Shown: piece after piece, positions 1-5,390 of the stretch
Position numbering within the stretch: the first letter of the stretch is position 1
Layout of the letters: every line of letters begins with the position of its first letter
From: DAOTVD01 sp034437075
GTDB lineage: Bacteria > Chloroflexota > Anaerolineae > Aggregatilineales > J027
DNA: 5,390 bases
Assembly (NCBI GenBank): GCA_034437075.1
Contig: DAOTVD010000222.1
Span: 1 to 5,390 of the forward strand
Reading direction: 5' to 3'
Position numbers and translations under genes: made by a program
Notes under the pieces: generated by a model
Seen by the model: the letters and a program-made list of their open reading frames with translations, nothing else
Told to the model about the DNA's origin: nothing
Database searches by the model: none

Positions 1-429
1 GCGGATATTGGATACACCGTCCAGCAACTCATGCACAGTGCTATACATATTCGGATTCATATGCACCGGCTAACAGATCGTATAAGCCGTATAAGCTGCC
101 GCAATGTCCCGAATAGCCATGCAGACCTGGCGCAACGGTTCGCCAAAGTTTTCGCGGCGATGTGCAGTTACGAGGATGAGCGATGCGTCTTGTGGCAAAT
201 CGTCCAGTATATGGTTGTGGTAGGGCTTTTGTATCACAAATTGCAAAGCATCCACAATCGTATTGCCCGTAACATGGATGGCATCCGCAGGGTAACGTTC
301 TGCCACAAGGTTATCGTGGCATGCGCGGGTTGGCGCGAAGTGCAAGTCAGCCAGAGTACTGACTAGGCGTCGGTTCATTTCTTCGGGATAAGGCTGAAAC
401 TTATCACTGACGTTACGCAGCCTTATCAA
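1..429 (-). pseudogene. wecB: UDP-N-acetylglucosamine 2-epimerase remnant (5'-truncated, internal stop, runs off the window)
   Basis: The minus-strand translation matches the central part of the non-hydrolysing UDP-GlcNAc 2-epimerases, which interconvert UDP-GlcNAc and UDP-ManNAc in the cytoplasm for surface polysaccharide synthesis. Visible blocks, in order, are FQPYPEEMNRRL, ADLHFAPT, HVTGNTIVDAL, LILVTAHRRENFGEPLR and, beyond a stop, PVHMNPNMYSTVHELLDGV. The PEE glutamate and the HRRE histidine correspond to E131 and H213 of E. coli WecB. Two lesions are seen. The Rossmann-fold N-terminus, roughly the first 120 residues including the HVEAGLR motif, is absent; family similarity begins only near DKFQPYPEE, next to a hairpin repeat. 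A TAG at 70-72 interrupts the frame exactly where the family has the Tyr of VYPVH, and the same frame continues without a gap to base 1. The nominal TTG at 427-429 is just the first start-like codon, not a real start. Family identity is near certain; loss of function is a strong inference. Confidence 0.93.
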
Positions 430-442
430 AATCGGCTTTCTT

Positions 443-514
443 CAAGGGGCTGAAGCCCCTTGTTAAGTGGCCACGAAAGGTCACTATAGGTTAACAAGGG
501 GTTTTAACCCCTTG
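443..514. repeat. Nested palindromic (REP/BIME-like) repeat unit
   Basis: Two near-identical hairpins face each other. Positions 443-462 have 9-bp arms (CAAGGGGCT/AGCCCCTTG) around 2 nt. Positions 495-514 have 9-bp arms (CAAGGGGTT/AACCCCTTG) around 2 nt. The facing arms also pair as an outer 11-bp inverted repeat (456-466 with 491-501), and a perfect 8-nt palindrome GTGGCCAC lies between them at 467-474. The unit can therefore fold either as two separate hairpins or as one long stem. Paired short hairpins of this kind are typical of REP/BIME elements mobilised by RAYT (TnpA_REP) proteins; no transposase is present here, so that link is inference. It could also act as a bidirectional terminator, but no U-tract follows. 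It sits exactly between the broken 5' ends of the epimerase and protease remnants. Confidence 0.8.
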
Positions 515-526
515 GATTCTAAGTGA

Positions 527-1005
527 GTGCGTACGTCAGTTACAAATTTGGCTGCTCATCATTTTTACCCTCCCCCTCCCAATCTACCGCTTCCTATACC
601 AAATGCATTGCCCACTTTGTTTGATCCCAATGAGGAACTCGTGCTGCCGCCGACGGAGTACCTGGCGACGCTTCTTGAAGGCAACTGGTGGGTGCTTGGG
701 GTTTATGCTGTAAGCTTGTTTGGCAATATCATTGGCGAAGAACTCTGGTGGCGGGGGTACATCTTGCCCATACAGGAGCGCGCCTTTGGTAAGTGGGCTT
801 GGCTCATCAATGGCTTGTTATGGATAGTGGTCTTTCATGCGTTTCTCATGCGTTTCTGTGGTGGGCGTACCCGACTTTGTTGGCCACGGGTTTGCTTACA
901 CCATTCATTGCCCAAAAGCTTCAAAGCACATGGGCGGCTGTGATGGTTCATGGCGTTGGCAATGCGCTTTTTTTGCTGGTGCTTCTTGCGGGTGTGTTGG
1001 GGTAA
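527..1005 (+). pseudogene. CPBP-family (CAAX/Abi) intramembrane metalloprotease, frameshifted and 5'-truncated
   Basis: This encodes the C-terminal part of a CPBP intramembrane glutamic/metalloprotease. The family includes type II CAAX prenyl endopeptidases and bacteriocin-immunity proteins; the bacterial substrate cannot be told here. The first frame shows the diagnostic motif GEELWWRGY (about 739-765), then WAWLINGLLWIVVFHAF, where the histidine matches motif 2. The frame is then lost. The rest of the domain, including motif 3 (HGVGN, HxxxN), continues in another frame up to the TAA at 1003-1005. The switch falls exactly on an 11-bp tandem duplication (835-856). Deleting one copy gives FHAFLWWAYPTLLATGL and so on, a continuous hydrophobic C-terminus. 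The gene is also short at the front: CPBP proteins normally have several earlier membrane helices. Bases 537-600 read in a third frame give a hydrophobic stretch (LQIWLLIIFTLPLPIY), suggesting a second frameshift near the C-rich tract at about 568-582. The GTG at 527 is only the first open codon, not a supported start. Confidence 0.88.
835..856. repeat. Perfect 11-bp tandem duplication that shifts the CPBP frame
   Basis: TCATGCGTTTC occurs twice back to back (835-845 and 846-856). Since 11 is not a multiple of 3, the second copy shifts the reading frame by +2. Reading one copy only joins the two halves of the CPBP protein exactly, with no residue lost or gained. Two identical copies imply a recent event or one that can slip back by replication slippage. 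Confidence 0.95.
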
Positions 1006-1431
1006 TGGCTCATGCTGGTAAGCACCACCGCTTGATTCCGGTGTTGGGGGGGTGCAAGTTAGCGTCACGGTAATCTTCCAACTCGCCCGCTAAAGCTTTG
1101 CCACACATCGCCCCAATCTAATGGTTTAGCGGTGATTTCAGTCCTCTACCCAATGTGCTATGCCTCACCATGACGGACGCACTTCATCCGATAAGCCCAT
1201 TTGAATTGGCCCGTCTGTGCCATGCCAGCATAGGCCGAATGCCATATAGTAAAGACAAGCTGCATGCTAATTTTCTAATTTTCGGGTGTACAGCATCATG
1301 CCAGAGTGGCCGATTTCAGCATGTGGGTGCCCAACCTGGCATGTGAGATCAAATGCTTGACCAAACAGCATGGCAGAGTCCACAGCCATATTCGACCTGA
1401 AGAAATGCAAAATTAAGCGAAAGAACACATT
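1006..1431. other. Intergenic stretch without a recognisable gene
   Basis: About 425 bases separate the CPBP remnant from the ATPase. Short open frames exist on both strands: 63 codons at 1155-1346 plus, 76 codons at 1267-1497 minus, and 32 codons at 1010-1108 minus. None shows a known motif or a good ribosome site. An 8-bp inverted repeat (CCGCTAAA at 1087-1094 with TTTAGCGG at 1125-1132, 30-nt loop) is the only internal structure noticed. The ATPase promoter should lie in the last 100-150 bases, but I could not pick a convincing -35/-10 pair. The stretch may contain decayed coding sequence beyond recognition. Confidence 0.6.
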
Positions 1432-4107
1432 TTGAGCATTGAACAACTTAACCGCCAAACCGCCGGACGGCAGTCCATAGACGATGTGTGCGAGCACTTC
1501 GGCCTCGACCCGGCGCAGGGCTTGAGCAGTGAGGACGCAAAGGCACGCCTAGAACACCATGGCCCCAATGCTATACAAGAGCAAAAAGCGCGCAGCGCGG
1601 TCGAAATATTGATCGAGCAGTTTCGTGACCCTATCATCTGGCTGTTGGTGGCGGCGGGCGTTGCGGCCATCGCGATTGGCTCTGAGGTAGAAGGGATCGC
1701 GGTCTTCGCGGTGGTGATTGTGAATGCCTTGGTCGGTTTTTTCACCGAATTGCAAGCTGCGCAATCCATGGAAGCGCTCAAGCAGATGGGCGAGGTTAAA
1801 ACAGCTGTGCGGCGGGATGGCCGCGTGCGTAAAATCCCGGCTAAACAGTTGGTGCCAGGCGATATTATAATCTTGGATGCGGGCGATATGGTTTCTGCCG
1901 ATCTGCGTTTGCTCGAAGCGAATCGCCTGCAAACAGACGAGGCGGCGCTGACGGGCGAATCCAAGCAGGTCACCAAGAATATAGATGTCATCCCGGAGGA
2001 GGTCGTGCTGGCCGAACAGTTCAATGTCGCTTTTAAGGGAACGGCCATCACGCGCGGCACGGGCGAAGGTGTGGTGTTCGCCACGGGCATGAACACCGAA
2101 ATAGGTCATATTTCCGAGATGGTGCAATCCGCCGAGAGTGAAACAACGCCCCTAGAAAAACGCCTGGATGCGCTCGGCCAGCGCCTTATCGGGTTAACCC
2201 TGGGCATTGCCGTGGTGGTTACGGCGGCGGGGCTTCTCGCGGGGCGCGATCTGCAATTGATGATCGAAACCGGAATCGCGCTCGCCATCGCGAGTGTGCC
2301 GGAAGGCTTGCCCATCACGGCGACGATTGCCCTGGCGCGCGGTATGCGGCGCATGGCGAACCGCAATGCGCTGGTGAATCGCCTGGAAACTGTCGAGACA
2401 TTAGGCTCAACCAATATCATCTGCACCGACAAAACCGGCACGCTCACCCAGGGGCGCATGTCGGTTGAATATTTCCAATTGCAAGATGAGCAAATCAGCC
2501 TGACGGGCGATGCGCTATCCGCCGAAGGAGGCTATCAACACGATGGCGAGCCGCTCAATCCGCACGAGATGAACGCCCTAGCGCGTGCCATCCAGGTTGG
2601 CGTATTGTGCAGCAACGCCGAGGTGAATCTTGACCAGGACGACGCCGAGGTGATTGGCGAACCGTTAGAAGTCGCGCTGCAAGTTGCCGGGCGCAAAGCG
2701 GGCTATGCGCGCCACGAGCTATTGAAACATTACCCCGAAACGCGCGAAGTAGCCTTCGACCCCGATGCCAAGATGATGGCCACGTATCATGAATGTGATG
2801 GGGGTTACCGTGTCGCGGTTAAAGGCGCGCCGGAAGCCGTGCTGGACATCTGCGCGCGTGTGCAACACAATGATGATGCCCGCCCCTTAACGGATGAAGA
2901 TCGGCAAGCCTGGCAAGAACGCAATGCATCCGCCGCTGAACGTGGGTTGCGCGTGCTGGCCTTGGCCGAAAAGACCGTCGATAGCGCCGAGGCTGAACCG
3001 TACCAAGACTTGACGCTGCTGGGCATCGCGGGCTTGCTCGATCCTCCGCGCTTGGAAGTCAAATCGACGATTGAAGAATGCCTCCGGGCCGGGATTCGCT
3101 TGGTGATGGTGACGGGCGACCAGGCTCTGACAGCGCGCAACATCGCCGCACAACTGAGCATCGCCACTGAAGAACATGATGAGGTCATCCAGGGCGAGAT
3201 GTTCGGCGGGGACGACGATCTGACGCAACGCATCCTGAAATCGAATATCCTGTCGCGCGTTAGCCCCGCCCAAAAGTTGCAACTGATCGAACTGCATCAG
3301 AATAACGGGCATATCGTCGCCATGACCGGCGATGGCGTGAACGATGCGCCGGCCTTGAAGAAGGCTGATATTGGCGTGGCAATGGGCAGCGGTACCCAGG
3401 TCGCGAAAGATGCCGCTGATATGATCTTGCAAGATGATAATCTGGACACGATTGTGCTCGCGATTCGTCAGGGACGGGTTATCTTCAACAACATACGCAC
3501 GTTCATGATCTATTTGTTTTCCAGCAACGTTAGTACGATATTTACGGTGGGTGTCGCGGCAGTCCTTAACGCGCCGTTGCCCCTCTTGCCGCTGCAAATC
3601 TTGTTTCTGAATGTGGTGGTGGATGTCTTCCCGGCATTGGCGCTGGGCGTAGGCGAAGACGCCGAAGATGTGATGGAACACCCCCCACGCGAGCCTGATA
3701 CGAGCATTTTAGAACGTCAACATTGGGGGATGATTGCCGCCTATGGGACGTTGATTGCGGGGAGCGTGCTGGGGGCGTTTGCGTTGGCGCATCAATGGCT
3801 CGGGCTGGACGGCAATGCTGCCGTGACAATCGCCTTTTTAACGCTGATGCTGGCCAAGTTATGGCATGTCTTCAATATGCGTAGCGCGTCAGAATCGATC
3901 TTCGATAATGTCATTATACGCAACCGTTATGTATGGGGCGCGTTGGGGCTTAGCCTGGCGTTAATCTTCATGGCCGTATTCTTCCCACCGTTGGCGGCGC
4001 TGCTGAGTATCGTGACCCCGACGCTCGAAGGCTGGGGGCTGGCCATTGGCATGAGCCTAATCCCCTTTGTGGTCGTGCAGGTCTATAAGTCTTTTCCAAA
4101 AAAATAA
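1432..4107 (+). CDS. P-type (P2-like) cation-transporting ATPase
   Basis: This is a complete 891-residue ion pump that couples ATP hydrolysis, through an aspartyl-phosphate, to cation transport across the cytoplasmic membrane. In order: N-terminal cation-ATPase domain (about 10-60); M1-M2 (about 66-105); actuator domain with LTGES (173-177); M3-M4 (about 252-298) with PEGLP (290-294); phosphorylation motif CTDKTGTLT with D333; nucleotide-binding domain with F442, K447 and KGAPE (464-468); DPPR (537-540); TGD (561-563); TGDGVNDAP (632-640); and M5-M10 (about 689-886). Catalytic residues are all present and the length is normal. Aligned with SERCA, site II residues remain (E291, N727, D731) and so does N699. 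Site I positions E771, T799 and E908 are T702, V730 and K809. This argues against a standard two-calcium pump; Ca2+, Mn2+, Na+ or H+ remain possible. The TTG at 1432 is the first usual start after an in-frame TAA at 1414; the first in-frame ATG is residue 113, too late. The ribosome site is weak. The gene stands alone, convergent with the NifX-like gene. Confidence 0.96.
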   Translation: MSIEQLNRQTAGRQSIDDVCEHFGLDPAQGLSSEDAKARLEHHGPNAIQEQKARSAVEILIEQFRDPIIWLLVAAGVAAIAIGSEVEGIAVFAVVIVNALVGFFTELQAAQSMEALKQMGEVKTAVRRDGRVRKIPAKQLVPGDIIILDAGDMVSADLRLLEANRLQTDEAALTGESKQVTKNIDVIPEEVVLAEQFNVAFKGTAITRGTGEGVVFATGMNTEIGHISEMVQSAESETTPLEKRLDALGQRLIGLTLGIAVVVTAAGLLAGRDLQLMIETGIALAIASVPEGLPITATIALARGMRRMANRNALVNRLETVETLGSTNIICTDKTGTLTQGRMSVEYFQLQDEQISLTGDALSAEGGYQHDGEPLNPHEMNALARAIQVGVLCSNAEVNLDQDDAEVIGEPLEVALQVAGRKAGYARHELLKHYPETREVAFDPDAKMMATYHECDGGYRVAVKGAPEAVLDICARVQHNDDARPLTDEDRQAWQERNASAAERGLRVLALAEKTVDSAEAEPYQDLTLLGIAGLLDPPRLEVKSTIEECLRAGIRLVMVTGDQALTARNIAAQLSIATEEHDEVIQGEMFGGDDDLTQRILKSNILSRVSPAQKLQLIELHQNNGHIVAMTGDGVNDAPALKKADIGVAMGSGTQVAKDAADMILQDDNLDTIVLAIRQGRVIFNNIRTFMIYLFSSNVSTIFTVGVAAVLNAPLPLLPLQILFLNVVVDVFPALALGVGEDAEDVMEHPPREPDTSILERQHWGMIAAYGTLIAGSVLGAFALAHQWLGLDGNAAVTIAFLTLMLAKLWHVFNMRSASESIFDNVIIRNRYVWGALGLSLALIFMAVFFPPLAALLSIVTPTLEGWGLAIGMSLIPFVVVQVYKSFPKK

Positions 4108-4112
4108 ATATC

Positions 4113-4162
4113 CCCTCAATAGCTGGTGGCAGCCCCTGGTCACGACACGCTCAAATTGAGGG
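4113..4162 (+). terminator. Possible weak transcription end structure after the ATPase gene
   Basis: CCCTCAAT (4113-4120) and ATTGAGGG (4155-4162) form a perfect 8-bp inverted repeat beginning 5 bases after the ATPase stop. The loop is long (34 nt) and no T-run follows, so this is not a classical intrinsic terminator. It could be a Rho-dependent end, a transcript-stabilising stem or chance. Only its position supports the call. Confidence 0.25.
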
Positions 4163-4464
4163 ATGTAGCGCGTGATTGCGCTTTGTGGGCTTGGGTACGC
4201 GCGATGAGTTTGTCGAGCACATCCAGAATTTGCCGACGCTAGGTGGTATTGAGCTTGAGGTGTTCATCCAGCCAATTTTCAGTGAAGGCCTGGCTTTGCA
4301 CCTCACGCGGAAATCTGATCGTGTTTACGACCCTTGCGCTGGCGACGACGCTTACGACGTTCCGACTCCGACGATACATCCCCGCTGGTCTGCCGAGACG
4401 CTTTGACCAACTCGCGCAGGAGTTCGTCTTCGATCTGGTTAGGGTTGAAGTCGTCTAAACGCAT
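4140..4464 (-). pseudogene. Decayed small ORF of unknown function
   Basis: I do not recognise this gene. On the minus strand an ATG at 4462-4464 opens a 53-residue frame, MRLDDFNPNQIEDELLRELVKAS then a strongly basic RRKRRRQRKGRK segment, ending at TGA 4303-4305. In the next frame, overlapping this end, similar-quality coding-like sequence continues: IRFPREVQSQAFTENWLDEHLKLNTT, a TAG at 4239-4241, then RRQILDVLDKLIARTQAHKAQS, to TGA at 4140-4142. Both frames favour C or G at third codon positions and read as charged helical protein. The simplest explanation is one gene of about 100 residues broken by one frameshift and one stop. It lies 94 bases downstream of the NifX-like gene on the same strand, so the two could once have been co-transcribed. 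Alternatively the 53-residue ORF is real and the rest spurious; a GGAAG lies too close to its ATG to be a good ribosome site. A 76-codon plus-strand frame overlaps but has no supporting feature. Confidence 0.4.
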
Positions 4465-4558
4465 GCTTCCAGTTTACGTATTCTCAGGCGTCTATGCGAT
4501 GCCCAATTTCCACTCGCTTTTGAGGGGATACTTTGAGCGGCGTTGGTAAAGGCAATTA

Positions 4559-4894
4559 TTAACTCGTTTCTCTTTCGGCTAAATAACGATCAATAGCGGA
4601 TAGAATATCTACTTCTAGGGTGATGACGGGTGTTACGCCAAATTTCTGGTGTAGGCTGTTTAGTCCTGCCCCAAAATGACGGGCGAGGAATACGCCACAC
4701 TCCGGCAATAGCTCGGTGATGCGTTGGGGGCCGGTGTGAAATTCTTCCTCAGCTTTCCAATATGGATTGGTACGGCGTTCGATTAGCTCACCCGCCGTAT
4801 TGAAGATGTGATAACGCGGCGCTTCGCCGAAGTGGTCATCCCACAGGTGTTCATCATCTAGGCTAGCAGCAACAGCGATATAGGCTTTTTTCAC
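4559..4894 (-). CDS. NifX/NafY-like dinitrogenase iron-molybdenum cofactor-binding domain protein
   Basis: This is a 111-residue single-domain protein of the Nitro_FeMo-Co fold (as in NifX, NafY and the C-terminus of NifB). Relatives bind iron-sulfur or FeMo-co precursor clusters; many occur singly in organisms without nitrogenase and have no assigned role. It shows the N-terminal strand KKAYIAVAASL (2-12), the hallmark WDDHFGEAPRYHIF (18-31), TNPYW (42-46), ITELLPECGVFLARHFGAGLNSL (59-81) and a C-terminal helix SAIDRYLAE (99-107). C67 and H73 are candidate cluster ligands by position only. The frame opens earlier, at GTG 4918 and ATG 4906, but GTG 4894 is preferred: it has GGAGG five bases upstream and makes the protein begin MKKAYIAVA, as the family usually does. 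No nif gene is visible nearby, so a nitrogenase role is not supported. The gene is convergent with the ATPase. Confidence 0.9.
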   Translation of the reverse strand: MKKAYIAVAASLDDEHLWDDHFGEAPRYHIFNTAGELIERRTNPYWKAEEEFHTGPQRITELLPECGVFLARHFGAGLNSLHQKFGVTPVITLEVDILSAIDRYLAERETS

Positions 4895-4899
4895 GATAT

Positions 4900-4904
4900 C
4901 CTCC
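4900..4904 (-). promoter_or_regulatory. Ribosome binding site that decides the NifX-like start
   Basis: GGAGG on the minus strand is separated by 5 bases (ATATC) from the GTG at 4892-4894. The upstream candidates GTG 4916-4918 and ATG 4904-4906 have no comparable site, and the ATG itself abuts this GGAGG. Confidence 0.75.
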
Positions 4905-4917
4905 ATATCATGTTTCA

Positions 4918-4954
4918 CACAGTCCCTTGCTCGCTTTTGGGTGGGGGGACTGTG
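4918..4954 (-). promoter_or_regulatory. Perfect 9-bp inverted repeat in the leader of the NifX-like gene
   Basis: CACAGTCCC (4918-4926) pairs with GGGACTGTG (4946-4954) across a 19-nt loop. On the minus strand the structure ends 13 bases before the GGAGG site. It could be an operator for a dimeric regulator, a 5' UTR hairpin affecting translation, or the terminator stem of something lost; no T-run follows it in either direction. Function is not established from sequence. Confidence 0.5.
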
Positions 4955-5209
4955 GAGGCTTTTCTACGCCAAAGTGTTTTATTCAGCATATCCAATTGAG
5001 ATATTGTCTCATCAGTGCTATTTGTCACCGGAAGGTTAGGGGATACTCAATTAAAAATGTCACGCTTTAACGTTAAAAAGTAAGTAACAAACGGAAAATA
5101 CTCATATTGAGCCAGGTTAACTATTTTTTTGCACACAAATCGGGAAATTTTGCGGCATACGTTCGAGCTTCTCAAAACCCCGGTTGTAGAAAAACGCCCC
5201 ATCAGGGCA
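4955..5209. other. AT-rich intergenic stretch
   Basis: No gene is recognised. The stretch should contain the NifX-like promoter reading leftward. The best guess, GTGACA followed 16-17 bases later by a poor -10, is too weak to annotate. It holds a 12-nt perfect palindrome TTTAACGTTAAA (5066-5077) and a 5-bp stem TGAGA/TCTCA (4997-5011); either could be an operator half-site pair or chance in AT-rich DNA. Confidence 0.5.
5190..5208 (-). terminator. Possible short intrinsic terminator, minus direction
   Basis: Read on the minus strand, GCCC (5208-5205) pairs with GGGC (5199-5196) across a 5-nt loop, followed by G and TTTTT (5194-5190). The 4-bp all-GC stem plus a T-tract fits a minimal terminator for a leftward gene lying beyond the right edge. 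The stem is short, so confidence is low. Confidence 0.3.
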
Positions 5210-5243
5210 TAAGGCTTTTCCAGAAAAATAATTACCCCTCCCC

Positions 5244-5271
5244 AGCCCCTCCCCGAATTCAGGGAGGGGCT
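5244..5271. repeat. GC-rich hairpin 1 inside the MITE-like element
   Basis: AGCCCCTCCC (5244-5253) pairs perfectly with GGGAGGGGCT (5262-5271) over an 8-nt loop containing GAATTC. The loop and arm style match the second hairpin, suggesting repeated units of one family. Confidence 0.8.
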
Positions 5272-5291
5272 ATTATGCGCACGAGTAAGTT

Positions 5292-5313
5292 CTCCCCCCG
5301 AATTCGGGGGGAG
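5292..5313. repeat. Perfect 22-nt palindrome (hairpin 2) inside the MITE-like element
   Basis: CTCCCCCCGAA and TTCGGGGGGAG (5292-5313) form an uninterrupted palindrome centred on GAATTC. As single-stranded DNA or RNA it would fold strongly. It is followed by CTAGAGGGGGG, which can pair with the C-rich stretch left of hairpin 1. Confidence 0.85.
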
Positions 5314-5390
5314 CTAGAGGGGGGTAAAATCAAGCCGGTATCCTTTTCGACAAAAGCAAGCGGCATAGTTAAATACTTGGAAAAGCCTAA

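Larger units (their letters stand above)
5213..5387. mobile_element. MITE-like element with terminal inverted repeats
   Basis: GGCTTTTCCA (5213-5222) and its exact reverse complement TGGAAAAGCC (5378-5387) bound a 175-bp stretch with no coding capacity. TAA lies immediately outside each end (5210-5212 and 5388-5390), which fits a 3-bp target duplication; because the window stops there, a longer duplication cannot be tested. The interior holds two GC-rich hairpins built on GAATTC, and its inner flanks are also roughly complementary (TTACCCCTC near 5232 and GAGGGGGGTAA near 5317). Non-autonomous elements with TIRs and short duplications are usually moved by a related transposase elsewhere (IS5-like groups make TNA-type duplications). 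That assignment is inference, and the TIRs are short enough for chance to be considered. Confidence 0.5.

Noticed and set aside
1010..1108. 32-codon minus-strand frame (MCGKALAGELEDYRDANLHPP...)
   Set aside because: It reads somewhat like protein but is too short, lacks a ribosome site and matches nothing I know; insufficient to annotate.
1155..1346. 63-codon plus-strand frame in the gap before the ATPase
   Set aside because: No recognisable motif, no ribosome site and cysteine/histidine-rich composition typical of random frames.
1267..1497. 76-codon minus-strand frame crossing the ATPase start
   Set aside because: It overlaps the N-terminal coding part of the ATPase antisense and shows no motif or ribosome site; treated as a shadow.
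1413..2127. Long minus-strand frames (227 and 192 codons) inside the ATPase
   Set aside because: They are antisense to well-defined ATPase domains; their Ser/Ala- and His/Arg-rich composition is what antisense of GC-rich coding DNA produces.
2887..3681. 264-codon minus-strand frame inside the ATPase
   Set aside because: Antisense to the N domain, P domain and M5-M6 of the ATPase; no independent motif.
4176..4406. 76-codon plus-strand frame downstream of the ATPase
   Set aside because: The opposite strand has better coding character across the same bases; no ribosome site or motif.
4956..4964. AGGCTTTTC, matching the first 9 bases of 5212-5220
   Set aside because: Considered as an extra copy of the MITE-like end, but the match stops after 9 bases and has no partner inverted repeat; probably chance.
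1..5390. CRISPR array, tRNA or rRNA gene, toxin-antitoxin pair or defence system
   Set aside because: No regularly spaced direct repeats, no tRNA-like cloverleaf or rRNA sequence noticed by eye, and no paired small genes with known motifs.

Overview
The window looks like an accessory, partly decayed stretch of a moderately GC-rich bacterial chromosome. It holds two intact genes, at least two clear pseudogenes, one probable third, and two palindrome-rich repeat elements. The protein types and the style of the palindromic repeats remind me of Chloroflexota (Anaerolineae-like). That is an impression from family resemblance, with no marker gene to support it.

Left part (1-1005): a minus-strand remnant of a UDP-N-acetylglucosamine 2-epimerase (wecB-like) lacks its 5' end and carries an in-frame amber stop at a conserved Tyr position. 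A plus-strand CPBP/CAAX-type membrane protease gene lies divergently. It also lacks its 5' part, and a perfect 11-bp tandem duplication throws it out of frame; removing one copy restores a full, motif-complete C-terminus. Between the two broken 5' ends sits a nested pair of hairpins (443-514), as if a repeat-associated deletion joined them. The stretch 1006-1431 has no recognisable gene.

Middle (1432-4107): a complete 891-residue P-type (P2-like) cation-transporting ATPase starts at a TTG codon. Every catalytic motif is present. The membrane residues aligned with SERCA calcium site I are largely replaced (T702, V730, K809), while the site II residues remain, so the transported ion is uncertain.

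Right part (4108-5390): a probable decayed minus-strand ORF is followed by an intact minus-strand gene for a small NifX/NafY-like iron-molybdenum cofactor-binding domain protein, convergent with the ATPase. Its start is best placed at an internal GTG behind a GGAGG site, and a 9-bp inverted repeat lies in its leader. The right edge holds a MITE-like element of about 165 bp with 10-bp terminal inverted repeats, TAA on both sides and two strong EcoRI-site-centred hairpins.

I see no operon or coherent pathway linking these genes, and no evidence for a new multi-gene system. The most notable signals are the precise gene-breaking events, the altered ion site of the ATPase and the two repeat elements.
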